Shown: one piece after another, positions 10,568 to 22,000 of the stretch
Numbering within the stretch: position 1 is the stretch's first letter
Layout: the number at the start of each line of letters is the position of its first letter
Assembly: GCA_022578605.1 (NCBI GenBank)
Contig: MU394100.1
Span: 186,001 to 250,000, forward strand
Length of the DNA: 64,000 nt
Origin: Camillea tinctor
Taxonomy: Eukaryota; Ascomycota; Sordariomycetes; Xylariales; Xylariaceae
Direction of reading: 5' to 3'
Notes under the pieces: generated by a model
Database searches by the model: none
What the model was told of the DNA's origin: nothing
What the model saw: only the letters and a program-made list of their open reading frames with translations
Program-made: the position numbers and the translations under genes

Positions 10568-12092
10568 CCTAAATGTTGCAGATTCCTGCACTGAATGTGG
10601 CAGGATCGTTCTATTAGGTTAAGCGGGAGGGTATTTGTTGTTCCCCCTTTTCGGGAAAAGCAGGGGGAAGGGATAGCTGGTTGTAGCGGCACATGGGTAA
10701 GGCAGTGTGGATGGGGGGTCGACTTACATGGCCTTGAACTTGCCATTGCATAGGCAACATTGATACAACAGACGTTCTTGATCCATCATAGGAGCGGTGC
10801 TTGAGGAAGTTGGCTTCGGGGCAGGTTAAAGGATGCCAACTGTTTCTGGTGAACACGTCCCGAATTAGTGACCGAGTTATTCGCTTCTAACTCGTGGATA
10901 CGAAATCCACCCCTCCCGGGAACGATCACGGCCCCACCCCCACATTGAGAGGTCTCGCAGCTTGTCCACTTCTGGTCTAATTATATACTATACCATGTAC
11001 TATACTATGTATTATACCTTGTACTACACACTATAGCTCAAAGTTATAGTAGGTTATGTTGTTCTCAAAGGCTCCAAATTCACCACTCCAATTCTTTAAT
11101 CCCACCACCCTTATGGATATTAACTGATACATTGGTATTGTGGTTAGAGATATCGACATAGATTGACTGAATCCTAGATAGAGCTTAGGTACCTATGTAT
11201 AAACTTAACATTTTAAAATTGAAAGCTCTTTTCTTCGTTGATATCGTAATTCGAGAGGTATGTGATAAATTATTATATAATACTCTTATAGTGTCTATTG
11301 TGCATCTTAGATCTACACGCCTATATGCGGTCAGAACTTCATTAGGGGTGCATTGACTGTAACTTTATAAAAGGAGGTAAGACAAAGTATTACAAAAGGA
11401 ACTCAATTCAAACAATTCGGGCCTTGGTGTACGATAGATTGATTATTCCAGTCTTCAGATTAATTATTCCGGCCATATATCGATGTCAAGAACTACATAG
11501 GACATAACTCCGTACTATAAACCTGACGAATAGAGTTAGAAGGGTGGTGTATTTAGTGAGCTTGGGCAGTAAATTTAAAGTTGCTACAATTCCTGAGGCT
11601 CTACCCACAATACTCTAGCGCTGACCCCTGGCACCCCAGGGGCTTACGGTAGGCAATCACGGCAATCAACCGAACATTTCCACTCCCAGATCGACCAGGT
11701 ACCCTGAAACCTGCAGAAACAATCGTGTTGTTGCATCATGCGAACTTCAAGGACATCGGGGAATTACAAATACGCTCTCATTATCTATTTTTGGCAAATA
11801 CTTTTTTTCTTCTCTAATAACATCACTTTGGATTTCTCTAAAGTAAAATTAGTAATCCATTGTGTAAAACATGTCTGCTATGGCAATGTCATAGCCACAG
11901 GTTAATGGCATTGAAAACTCTGTATTAGACAGTTTCTAAACAACTATAAATGTCACTGCAACTTTGACTAGACTTAAAGTGTGTTGACAGCGTCTTATTC
12001 TGCTGGTCATATCGTACTCTCGGTAAGGAAGTTCTTAAGTACTTATCATCATAGCTCGCAAACCTCCAGGTTAGACAAATATCTAATCTAGA
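10568..12092. other. Intergenic, 1.5 kb
   Basis: Region upstream of the regulator and downstream of the cupin gene. The part near the regulator has TCCCGGGA at about 10916. The rest is AT-rich, with a run of near-repeats of TACTATAC-type sequence around 10982-11030. No gene is seen. Confidence 0.6.
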
Positions 12093-13248
12093 CTAAGCGC
12101 TATCACCAAAATGAATACCAAGTTTATCACTTGCCGCTCGAACGGCTGCCTCGTCAAAAGGCTGCGACTTGTCAGGCAGCACAAATTGTTGGAAAGGTGT
12201 TCCAGCCGTGTGGATCAACTCTTCAATACCACGACCATTCGTGAATGAGAAGAACCGGACAAACCGACTGTTAAAATCAAGTGCAAAAGGTTGGCCAGGG
12301 GCTAACACAATCGTCTGCCCTTCCCTTACAGGTGTCCATTCCTCCCCAATGTCCTTAGCCTTCACCAATAACAGCCCCTCGAGAATACAGAGACAATGGG
12401 CGACTTTTGGGAAGGTGAGCCATCGACGGTTAAGCGGAGACTCTTTAAGTTGATTAGACGATTCGATGGACGAGATGGCGAATTTCCCCTCGCATTGGGC
12501 TGCGGTGATGAACGGTCGTGAGAGGACGCCCCCTAGGATCCATCTAGGGCCTGTGTTGGCTCGAAGAAAATAGGGCTCTACGCCCGACGGGAGCGTGTTC
12601 TCAGTCTCGAGCCAGTCACCGAGTTCTGGGGGCTGGTAATCTCTGACGAAGTTTACGTCAAAACGGCCTTGGGCAGCCATGACTTTAGGTATGAGGATAG
12701 ACTTTAAGTCCCGATCATCAGTTTCCGGTATGATGACCCCTTCGTAGGTCTCGCCGACATATCTAAAGAAATCGACCCAGTCGCCGGGGGCAACCAAACC
12801 GAAGGTCTCAGTATGTGGTCCTAGGAGCTCCGGGTTGTGGATGATTTTCTGTTCTGGTTAGGACTACTACTCTTACGGCCCAGTCGCATACAAATCACAA
12901 TCTTGTTTCTTCTATGGGCCTATCATGTAGATATAATTCGCTTACCGGAGGAACGTATGCAAAGTCGCCTGGACCCATAATACGGCATTTATCGCCGTTC
13001 CATAACTTCAGATATCCCTTGGTGACCAAGAAGACATCGTGCGCTTCAGCATGCCAGTGAAAACCCGGAGCATCCGAAAGGACAGCACCACTCGTAAAGA
13101 CTGCAATTCCACCATCTGTTTGTTTCGAAGACGCTAACATTCGAAATGTGCCCTTGCTCCCTGGAATAGTAATGCGCTCTCCTTCGAGCTGATCGATGAT
13201 ATAAGTTGTCCGCGCAGCGGGCGGGGTTGTATGCAGTGGGATACTCAT
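12093..13248 (-). CDS. Quercetin 2,3-dioxygenase-like bicupin protein, 352 aa, 2 exons
   Basis: Exons 13248-12946 and 12848-12093 join phase 0 (YVPP then KIIHNPELLGPHTETFGLV), the conserved junction of fungal RmlC-like bicupins annotated as quercetinases. Two beta-barrels are visible: FHWHAEAHDVFLVTKGYLKLWNG..GPGDFAYVPP in the first and VREGQTIVLAPGQPFALDF in the second. True quercetinases open the flavonol C ring with release of CO. Here motif 1 keeps His64 and His66, but Asp71 stands where Glu is expected, and motif 2 lacks the fourth ligand His. The second barrel has no HxH. It has no signal peptide, unlike secreted Aspergillus quercetinase. The fold call is firm; the reaction is uncertain. 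It is divergent from the hydrolase at 13666. Confidence 0.8.
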
Positions 13249-13665
13249 GGTGGGGTGAGAAAAGGGGGTTTATATGAACTTGTGACAATGAAATCAAAAC
13301 TTGGAATAAAGTATAGATAAGTAGGTAGGTATCAAAGAAGAATTGTTCAGGAAGAACAAAAGTTAAGAAATACCAAATAATAATTTGTATCGTCTTCACT
13401 AGTATAGTCCTGAAACCATTCGGACTGACAGGCAAGATTCCACTTCCGGGAAGTGGATCCCGTTATGGTTTGGTGCATAGCCGGGACTTGGTGGGTGTGG
13501 TAATGGACCTGCGGCTTTCCCGTTCCTATCGTCGGGACCCTGTTCTACTAACTAGCTATTGTGTGGATCGCAAATGCATCTTCAGATCCCTAAGCTGTAA
13601 CTCTCCCAGTTTGCGTCATTCAACACATTCATCCAATATACGAAGGTTGTTGTTTCCATCATATC
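13249..13665. promoter_or_regulatory. Divergent promoter, cupin / alpha/beta-hydrolase
   Basis: A 417-bp bidirectional spacer. Almost at its centre (13439-13457) lies a perfect inverted repeat with 9-bp arms, TCCACTTCC and GGAAGTGGA, around one G. The distance is about 190-210 bp to each start codon. Such symmetry at the midpoint suggests a shared operator. Confidence 0.5.
13439..13457. promoter_or_regulatory. 19-bp palindrome, candidate operator
   Basis: Arms TCCACTTCC / GGAAGTGGA separated by a single G; the core reads TTCCGGGAA. The 8-bp TTCCGGGA part recurs in the P450 / Atg22-like divergent promoter at 17911-17918. Confidence 0.45.
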
Positions 13666-14767
13666 ATGGCTGCAGTAGAGGGCAGTGGCCCCTTTCGGGC
13701 TGTCTACAAGACCATTAAAGGACAGGAAATTGATGCCGACATATATGTACCTCTTCCAGGAAAGGCTAAATACCCAGTCAGTAAGTTGGTTATCATCTAT
13801 ATGTTATCTGCGGTTGACAAACCTCCATACCAACACTAACATACGGCGTAAATTCTGTGTTCAGTCATAAACATCCATGGCGGAGCGTTCATGTTGGGCT
13901 CATCGAAAATGGTCAATAAGGATCAAGTGAAGGACTGTTTGGCAAGAAACTGGATTGTCGTCGTCCCCAACCATCGGCTATGTCCGCAAGTCAATCTTTT
14001 AGAAGGACCAATGCAAGACTGCCGGGATCTCCTATCGTGGATATATCAAGGTAACCTAGAGACATTCGTCTCTAACACCACGAATTCGCCATATCCAGTC
14101 GATACAGACCATGTGTTCGCGTTTGGCACATCATCGGGCGGTACACTAGCTCTCAGCTTGGTAAGTCAATGACAGATGCTGACTTTGATTAATTATTAAT
14201 CAAATGGGGTGCATGTAGGGGTTTGGGGTTCCTAGGACAGTTGCAGGTATTTTTGACATGTATGGACCTTGCAACTTTGCAGACAAGTTCTGGACTACAA
14301 AGTTAGAGCCTCTCGTAGCAAAACTCCCACCAGGACTTACCCAGGAGTTTTTGAACCGAGTTTTTGACGAAGACCCGATACCGACCATGGGGGGTGTTTC
14401 ACTTGAAGGCCAGCAGCCTGGGGCTCCCAACTTCGATGATCCACGACAAGCATTCGCACTTACACAGATAGCTAACGGTAAGGTCCTGGATGCTATTTTC
14501 CCTAGTCGGGATTGGGATAAGGTGGACGCTATCAGGAATGTCACGCCTTCGTTCCCGCCTACGTTCATCGTGCACGGAGTTGAGGACCAAATGGTACCGA
14601 TGTCTTTAAGTAAAGACTTGTACGCAGCATTGTCCCAGAATGGCGTAAAGTGTGGCCTCGAGGAGATTCCAGGAGAGGGACACACATTTGCGGCGAAGAT
14701 GGTAGTTGGCTCGCAGACGTGGAACCTTCAGAGAAAAGGGTTCGACTTCTTGGAGAGTTTGCTTTAA
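13666..14767 (+). CDS. Alpha/beta-hydrolase (esterase/lipase family), 319 aa, 3 exons
   Basis: Exons 13666-13780, 13865-14160 and 14219-14767 join in frame. An HGG oxyanion motif (43-45, in INIHGGAF) is followed by the nucleophile elbow GTSSGG with Ser128. The acid (HGVEDQMVP) and the His (GEGHTF) are in their usual C-terminal places, so the catalytic triad looks complete. There is no signal peptide, so it is probably cytosolic. The HGG type hydrolyses esters of aryl or short acyl acids. Because it is divergent from a quercetinase-like cupin, hydrolysis of a depside-like ester produced by ring opening is a reasonable guess, but only a guess. Confidence 0.88.
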
Positions 14768-15834
14768 TAGGGGATTGGCCCAGGGCTCAGAACTTCTAGT
14801 TCTGAATCTAATAGATGGCATTTAGTTGGGTTGAGTGTAATTTGGAGAAGAAAAGAGCACGATGCAAGAAAGGAAAGGAATTTTCTACAATACACTCTAG
14901 CTGGTTCTATAAAAAGATTAGGTAGATTGCTAATCGCGTTAAAGGATGGTATGCACGCGAATGAGGCTAAGATCTGTGTTAGCACATGGCACTAAACATA
15001 TAGTTTGCGGAATGACTACATGTTAGGATCGTGATGATACAAGTATTGATGACTCTATACAGCTATTATTATACCTACTTTGGTATTAAGCAGCCCTTTA
15101 GCAAGATGCATGTACTTAAATATGGTGCAATTAAACAGTGTACCTAAGGCTCATACGATAATAGGGGGTTCCCAGGCAATAGGTACATAGAATGGATACG
15201 GTAGTAGAAACCACTCAAATCAAAATTGTACCTTTATGACTATTAACATACCCAGGTACTTATTCGATTAATCAATGTTCCTGTTACTAATGGCTACCGG
15301 TATTTGATATTTCAAGACCCTCAACCCGCAGTACGATCGCCCTTCGTGCTTCTTATTTTCCAACTGACATTCTGAATGTGCCGACTGTGGAGACTGCAGT
15401 TCTTGAATGCCATGTCGAAAGTTTAAATGAAGCTTCGGAAATTCCGATCGGCATATATATTTAGGTATGTGATGCATATTTCCGAGGAAACATTCTATTT
15501 ACCTTCCAGTTGTTGTCATCTTGTTTCATATATAGAGGTGCGGATGAGCGGGCGCTGATATCACGCTGCCACTACGGAGTGAACACGGCTCAGATGTGTA
15601 AGGTCTGTTGGATGCATATGAGATGAGCATATGTATATATACTAATTCCCACCGCTTCATGATATTTACCTGATATATTGTACACGTCTATAGCTATTGG
15701 CTAGTACACCTAGACTCTGACTATGAATACACCCCCCACTATCCGGATCCTCATCTCTACTGATACGATTGGGGATTTGAGTGGAATATCCTTGCGCACT
15801 CGATAAACCTCACCTGCCAATCTAAAAGATCCCA
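14768..15834. other. Intergenic, convergent 3' ends
   Basis: 1.07 kb between the hydrolase and P450 stop codons; AT-rich with only short unconvincing frames. Nothing recognisable is seen. Confidence 0.6.
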
Positions 15835-17640
15835 TTATATGGACGCTGCCTCGCTACATTCCCGAAAGATGAGTTCTCGGTGGGCATCAGTCCGCGGCTT
15901 AATAATGACCTTGTAAGGTTCTGCTTCTGCACTCAAAGGGAAGGGCTTGTCGACGACTATAGGATGAGCGGGGTCCTGCTCAACATCAAAGCAATATATG
16001 AGCCGAGACACAGCAATAAAGAGGTTGTTCGCGGCGACGTCCGAACCAACGCACAATCTTCGACCTAGTAATGGATTAACACACAAGCCCTCGTTAGTGG
16101 AGTTGGGCCTAGTTGATTACCGGCTCCGAATCCTAGATGTCCTTTCGCTATCTTGTCTACATTCTCGTCCAGGAAACGGCTCGGGTCGAAGCACTCGGGG
16201 CGATCGAAGTCTTCTGGGTTATGAGAAATGCCCCAGTTATTCCAGGTCACGACCGTGCCTGCCGGGAGTCGGTAACCCTCAAATTCGTCATCTTTGGTTA
16301 ATGCGTGAGGAATACCTGTCTGGGAGTTTGTCGGCCTGTCCGCTCGCATGTTAATTCTGATCTAGGGAAGCAGGTTTATGAAATAATTATCACGACTGGG
16401 CAGGGATCACCAACCTCCATCGAACAGCTTCTTTAATCGCAGCCTTGATCATGGGGAATTTGTCAATATCATCAAACGAAGGCAGTCTTTCGGCATTAGC
16501 ACCACAAACGGCGTCTAATTCTTCTCTAGCGTGAGGAACCCAATCTGGATACATAGCGGTACCAGCAATAAGTTCGAGCATGCTTGTACGTGTCGTATCG
16601 GTACCTGCCTCGATCAGTGTGCCAGCCATGAAGGCGACTTCTGCCTTGCTGAAAGTTTCCTTCTCAGACTGTAGCAATTCCGACATAAAGCACGACTTAT
16701 GGGTTCCATTGTGCATGCTCTCTTGGAGATCATCTACTAATTTGCTGAAAACCCTTCAGAGGTAGTTAGACTATCTAACAACACCATATTGTAGCGAAGG
16801 AATGGTTTATCAATACTCACTGTAGTGTGCGCTGGTAAAGGTCGTCCCCTTTCCTCCTCCATGGCTGCAAACGTTTCAACAGAGGTAGATTCGCTAGTAG
16901 AGGGAAAGTGTCAACGATCGAGGAGCCTGGCATCAGATACGGAACGAACTCCTCCTGGGCTCTATACACTGCCGAAAGATGCGGGTCGTTGAGTTCGGTC
17001 CGTCGTCCAAATACGACGCTCATAATAACAGAATTAGAGAAGCGCCCTAGACACAGATACCACGGAGTTGACTGAGTGAGAAGATGATACATGAGCGCCT
17101 TGGATTCGATGTCTTGGAAAGGTTCAAACGTGCGTCGCTGGCTAGAGTTTAGGATCTGGTGCATGATTCGCCGCTGGCGTCGCCACTGGTCTCCATACGG
17201 CATCAGCAACATGCGTTTCCCACCGGACACGATGTCGTGGGCCATAGGCAGTTTTTGGCGCGACGAATAGATCGCTGCGCGCTTCTCCAGGAGCTCCTGC
17301 GCCACACGGCGAGAGTTCAGGATGACCCAATAGGACCGTCCAAATTTCAGGGTGAATCTAGGCGAAGATCGTTAGATGCACCAACACAGCAACAGTACTG
17401 GATGAAGAAGTCTTACATCTCTCCATATTTTTGACCCAACTTCTGTAGGTAAGGACCCTGGTCTATACTGGGGATTTGGAACGTATTCCCAAGGACTGGT
17501 AACCCAGGAACGAGAGGCGGAAACTTGTATTTCCTGCTGAACTTGACATGTTCGAAAAGCAACCAACTGAGCCAACCACCAAGCAGTAATAGAAACGTGC
17601 CGGTGATGCGGGGATCGAAGCTATCGTCAAGCAGCGTCAT
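15835..17640 (-). CDS. Cytochrome P450 monooxygenase, 514 aa, 5 exons
   Basis: Microsomal heme-thiolate oxygenase. Exons 17640-17417, 17357-16821, 16753-16415, 16335-16121 and 16064-15835 join in frame. An N-terminal membrane anchor (TFLLLLGGWLSWLLF) precedes a proline-rich hinge (FPPLVPGLPVLGN). The I-helix oxygen-binding motif AGTDTT is at 303-308, ExxR (E-A-V-R) at 362-365, and a PERF-like RPECFDPSRF follows. The heme loop FGAGRRLCVG (436-445, axial Cys443) is split by an intron and is only seen after splicing. After ExxR I chose the acceptor that gives RWRPTNSQTGIPHA, the family pattern. It resembles fungal P450s related to O-methylsterigmatocystin oxidoreductase-like enzymes. Substrate unknown; its place in the cluster suggests hydroxylation of an aromatic. 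Confidence 0.92.
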
Positions 17641-19050
17641 GATTATAATGATAGGTACATCGTGAGATAATTCAACGAAAACATTGTATAGTTAGATATA
17701 ATATCGGTTTGCTATTGTGAGGGTTATCGATACTAAACTGATATCTCTTCAACTGCACACAAAACCCTTAAATCATCAACGATCCCGTTTGACTTCCCTA
17801 GCGAGCCGATTGGCTAAGGTGAATGTCAATGCTATAGCATTGTGATCGCGTCTTCAAGATGAAACATTCTGTGCAATAGTGATAGTTTCTAGGCGCTGAC
17901 AAATGACGAGTTCCGGGATTATACCCGGGGACGAGCCGAATCGTCAACGGGTAGGGGGTTGGTAGGTGGGGCCGCTGTGGGTTCGGAACGGGAAACCGAT
18001 CTTTCTCGCCCCTCTCCTCTCTCCCTTATGGCGTACATGTATACGTGTCTGTGGAATACTCCGCAAACTGATCTGAGATCGATTGCCTGGGGGAAAGCCA
18101 AACTAGCTTTGGTGATTAGCCTTGTATTTGTATTCAAGTTATAACAAGATAAGTAAGTCATAGCTCATACATGTCTCTTTAACTTTTATGTTAGCTTTTG
18201 ACGCATAGGAGAGTGGCATAACCTAATTTAGATCATCCCAATAAGGTTTTTGTTCCAATGTATGCAATCATTTTAGGGCGAGGGGGTAAATGTAATTGAG
18301 CTCATATCCGTCGTTAAAGTATAAATCACGAATCCTTCAGTAGTCGGACGATATCCTGTCGACTAGTTTCTTTATGAGATATGTATGAGCGCCGACCTGG
18401 ATGGGAATGCCCTCCTTAATCCTAGTATACCTAGGTATATAACCTAACTGCCTTTATCTATTTAGTCTAGTCCAAGGTTAGTTTAGTGAGTTCTCACTCT
18501 TATCGATTATTGGATGTTTAGGTACTACCTAGGATCTACCTAGTAGATATGCATACCGTGTGTATGCGGGTTACGCATGATGTTCTTCTATTGGATACGG
18601 ACTAGGTTAGATTAGTAGATAGGCTAGATAGGCCAATTGGCTTATCTATGGCCATGAAAGTTCTAAGTTGCTACGACTTGCTCTGATATTGGCCTTATCT
18701 CTTGTACGCTAAGATCTAAGGTGAGATACTAAAGGAGGTTTTACAATCGAACTGCGGGGCAGATTTGTTTTTATTCATCTTTTTTATTTATTTTTTAAAT
18801 TCGCGCATCTTGTTCTACTCAATTGCTGCAGCTTCATCACCTAAAAGTGTCTACATACATAATACTACCACACAGGACAAAATCATACTTTCTCACACAT
18901 TAACGCATAACTATCACCGTCACCACCACACACATGATGAACCCACCAATGGTTTAACAAACTATTACCTAAAACAAACAAAAAATAAGGTACTCCTAAT
19001 TTATAAACGGAACAGTGAAAACCTAGAAAAGAAAACTCAAATAGGATCCA
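17641..19050. other. Divergent intergenic region, P450 / Atg22-like carrier
   Basis: 1.4 kb without a convincing gene. It contains the CCGGG-attata-CCCGG inverted repeat at 17913-17928 and many ACCTAGGT or TAGGTA motifs at 18420-18560. A T-rich stretch at 18765-18800 and a CA-rich stretch at 18860-18960 precede the carrier start and are probably its leader. Confidence 0.6.
17911..17928. promoter_or_regulatory. TTCCGGGA element inside CCGGG-N6-CCCGG inverted repeat
   Basis: CCGGG (17913-17917) and CCCGG (17924-17928) are complementary arms with a 6-nt AT spacer. The 8-mer TTCCGGGA is shared with the operator candidate at 13444-13451. It lies 270 bp upstream of the P450 start. Confidence 0.4.
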
Positions 19051-20637
19051 ATGTCGTCTCTCATTGACCCAGCTGCTGTATCTCAGGCACAAGACCGACG
19101 AGATGCTAAACAAATGGAGGATGGCGTGAGCAGCGAGGCTGGAAACCACAGCATAGCCACTCCAGTCTTGGCCGCAAGCGAAGTACCAGAAACGTCCAAG
19201 TGGGAGATCTGGTCTTGGTATGGCTACTACATCGGTGCCAATGGGCTTGCTCTCTTCAACTTCGGGCCCACTGCCTTTCAAAACCTGCTGTCCCAAGCTG
19301 CGCCAGAAGACACGGGGCTTCTGGACTTTGCTGGGCAGCAGCGCAGTGTGAACAGTATAGTGCTTCTGGCCAATGGTGTCAGTTTTGCTATCCAGGCCTT
19401 CCTCTTCATCAGTATCGGTGCTTATGCCGATTTCGGCTCCGGCCGACGATGGATCCTTTTTGTCTGGTCCCTGATATCCTACGGCATCGGCTTCGGTTGG
19501 CTTGGCGTGCATGAGCCATCTCAATGGCGAACCGCCGCCGGTCTATACATCGTCGGGCTTATTTGCTATCAACTTACGCTGACTTACTGGACGGCCGCTT
19601 TTCCGGCCCTAGCTCGTAACACCCCGCGGCTCAAGGAGGCTGCCCGTGCCTACGCAGAAGGCAAGATCGGCCATACCGAGTACGATCACATGGACGAAGT
19701 CGAACGTAGCAGACTCAGTAATGTTGCCTTTTATATCCAGAGCGTTGGCGAAGTGGTTATCCTCGCCATTATAGTGGGCATTATGTTTGGCGTAGATGTT
19801 AATGCCAGTACTGAGGCTAATAACTGGGGCCTGAGCGTCCTTGTTGCTTTCGCCACCGCCTGCTGGTTTGCTCTTTCGATACCTTGGTTCGTGCTAGAGA
19901 AGAAGCGTCCGGGGTTGAAGCTACCATCAGGCCAGAACCTTGTTAGCATTGGCCTATGGCAATTACGGGAAGCTCTTACACAGATCTGGCATCTGAGACA
20001 AAGTCTGATCTACTTAATCGGCTACTTCCTTCTTGGGGACTCGCTGAACACCACGGTAACAGTCATTGCTACACTGCAGAATGAGGTGGTGGCCTACGAT
20101 ACGCTAACACTGACCTACCTCTTGATCGTGGGTATCGTTGCACAGGCAGCTGGAATCGGGACGTACTGGCTCATCCAGAAGCGCTTCAATCTTGGTGTAA
20201 AGACCATGTTTAACGCCGTAATGATTAGCATCATCCTTCTCGACGGTTGGGGCATGATTGGAAATTGGACTGACCGCTTCGGCTTCAAGAACGTCTGGGA
20301 GATCTGGCTCTACCAGGCCTTCTATGGACTGTTCGTCTGTCCGTGGTATTCATACTCACAGATCATCATCTCTTCAGTTACTCCGCGTGGCCACGAGTTT
20401 CTGTTCTTCTCCCTATTTACCATCATTGGCAAGACTTCTTCGTTTATTGGTCCCCTGGTGAGCAGTGCTATTATAGATGCATCCACAAGCGACAGGAAAA
20501 ACAGCGCTCCATTTTATTTCCTATTTGGACTCACTCTCCTCAGTGCCTGTGGACTTTTCTTTTTCCTGGACCTAGAGAAGAGTACCAGAGAGCAAGAAGA
20601 GTTCATCGCGCGGGAAAATGAACAAATGTCAGACTAA
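19051..20637 (+). CDS. Atg22-like MFS-type carrier, 528 aa
   Basis: Single-exon integral membrane protein with about 12 hydrophobic segments. The family-typical start (ETSKWEIWSWYGYYIGANGLALFNFGPTAF) is present, as is GAYADFGSGRRWIL after the third helix and a hydrophilic central loop (KEAARAYAEGKIGHTEY). The second half has GYFLLGDSLNTTVTV and a charged C-terminal tail. Yeast Atg22 exports amino acids from the vacuole after autophagy; filamentous fungi have many paralogues, often inside metabolic gene clusters, where the cargo is unknown. It is divergent from the P450, so joint expression with region 1 is plausible. Confidence 0.9.
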   Translation: MSSLIDPAAVSQAQDRRDAKQMEDGVSSEAGNHSIATPVLAASEVPETSKWEIWSWYGYYIGANGLALFNFGPTAFQNLLSQAAPEDTGLLDFAGQQRSVNSIVLLANGVSFAIQAFLFISIGAYADFGSGRRWILFVWSLISYGIGFGWLGVHEPSQWRTAAGLYIVGLICYQLTLTYWTAAFPALARNTPRLKEAARAYAEGKIGHTEYDHMDEVERSRLSNVAFYIQSVGEVVILAIIVGIMFGVDVNASTEANNWGLSVLVAFATACWFALSIPWFVLEKKRPGLKLPSGQNLVSIGLWQLREALTQIWHLRQSLIYLIGYFLLGDSLNTTVTVIATLQNEVVAYDTLTLTYLLIVGIVAQAAGIGTYWLIQKRFNLGVKTMFNAVMISIILLDGWGMIGNWTDRFGFKNVWEIWLYQAFYGLFVCPWYSYSQIIISSVTPRGHEFLFFSLFTIIGKTSSFIGPLVSSAIIDASTSDRKNSAPFYFLFGLTLLSACGLFFFLDLEKSTREQEEFIARENEQMSD

Positions 20638-22000
20638 TAACTAGGGATATCTCATTCATCTAGTCTTCTGAAACTGAAGCATGATATAAAGATATAGACA
20701 ATCTGGTCAGAGAGGAAGGATGGTTTTCTTTTTCTTTACATAGGAGGATAGGGCTTGTATGCCGTGGCATTTCTCGAAACTGTTTTTATTTTTCGTAGAT
20801 CAATCGCGTTATTATTCCTATTGAAGAAACGCATTATGAGTACTCTGATGGTATTGATTAACAAACATCAGCACAAAAGCAAGAGAAAAAGAAAAGGGGT
20901 TGATATGATTATCACGATGCTAACATCATTGGTTAGGATAGACTACGTGCGACTTGAGAGGGTTCACCTCTAATCATTTCATTAATGGCCTGCATGGTCA
21001 ATACGTTCACATTAAACCATATGTGAACATGCTTTCATTAGAGCTTACAATCAAGGCAAATGATGCATTCGAAGCACTGCCTATCCCATTTTACGTGATC
21101 CTATTATACTTTACTTGAATTCTGAGAGGGTAGCATGTAGAGTCTAGGGTAGCTCATCGGAATATTACCAACCTCCAGACTCTTCGAGCGGGACCTAAAG
21201 GTTTGCTTGAGGTTTGCTAACAATATCGGAATTTGTTTTAATGATATGACAAATACTCAATACATGCAGGCCACACCTTACATCCGACGAAAGCCAATAG
21301 CTGATGGCCATATGTAAGCGTACATTCCAGTAAGTTGATTAACTAAGATTACATACCTTACAACTGGGACTTAACTATTCACCATATAGGGAATGTCGCT
21401 TACTAGCTTAACTCATCAATCTAGCTTCTCCCTTGTACCTCTATTTAGGAAAGGTTAACTCCGAAATATGCGAAAGGATGGTCTTGAAACAAGACAAGTG
21501 ACTCTACAACACCAACAACAACATCCCTTAGAGATTCCTGGTCCTTTGTGACAATATGTAAGCACCCCAACATGGGTTTTACAACTTGTGACCAATTTCC
21601 AAGCTCGTTTGTTGGAGGTGATAATAGGGAATTGAGTATTATTCGATTAGATTATATAGCGAATATCTAACGTATATTTCAAAAATGATGATACATTAGT
21701 GAGACTTAGAAAACAAATTAAAGGTGAGCTCACCTCCTTGGTTACGTGTAATTGACAGTCACAGATAGACAAAGCAATCATCCCAAACCTAGGAGAGGAG
21801 TGTAATGTTTGTACTTACCAGATTTCATAGTGTACGTTTGCCAACTCATGACCTAGACGCTAGAGTAGAAATATATATATGCAAGCAGCACCATCCTCGT
21901 TGACAAGAGTATCGATGCTGAGGCACTAAATCAACAAATCGACGGCTACTGGTAAATTTGGCATAATAGATATCCCCATAATCTTTTATCATAGACCAAG
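20638..22000. other. Intergenic, 1.36 kb
   Basis: AT-rich region upstream of the intradiol dioxygenase. Only short frames are present and none has recognisable protein character. I saw no repeat of note. Confidence 0.6.

Noticed and set aside
18765..19067. 100-codon frame upstream of the Atg22-like gene
   Set aside because: Built from T-rich and CA-rich low-complexity DNA, overlaps the true start in another frame, and looks like leader.
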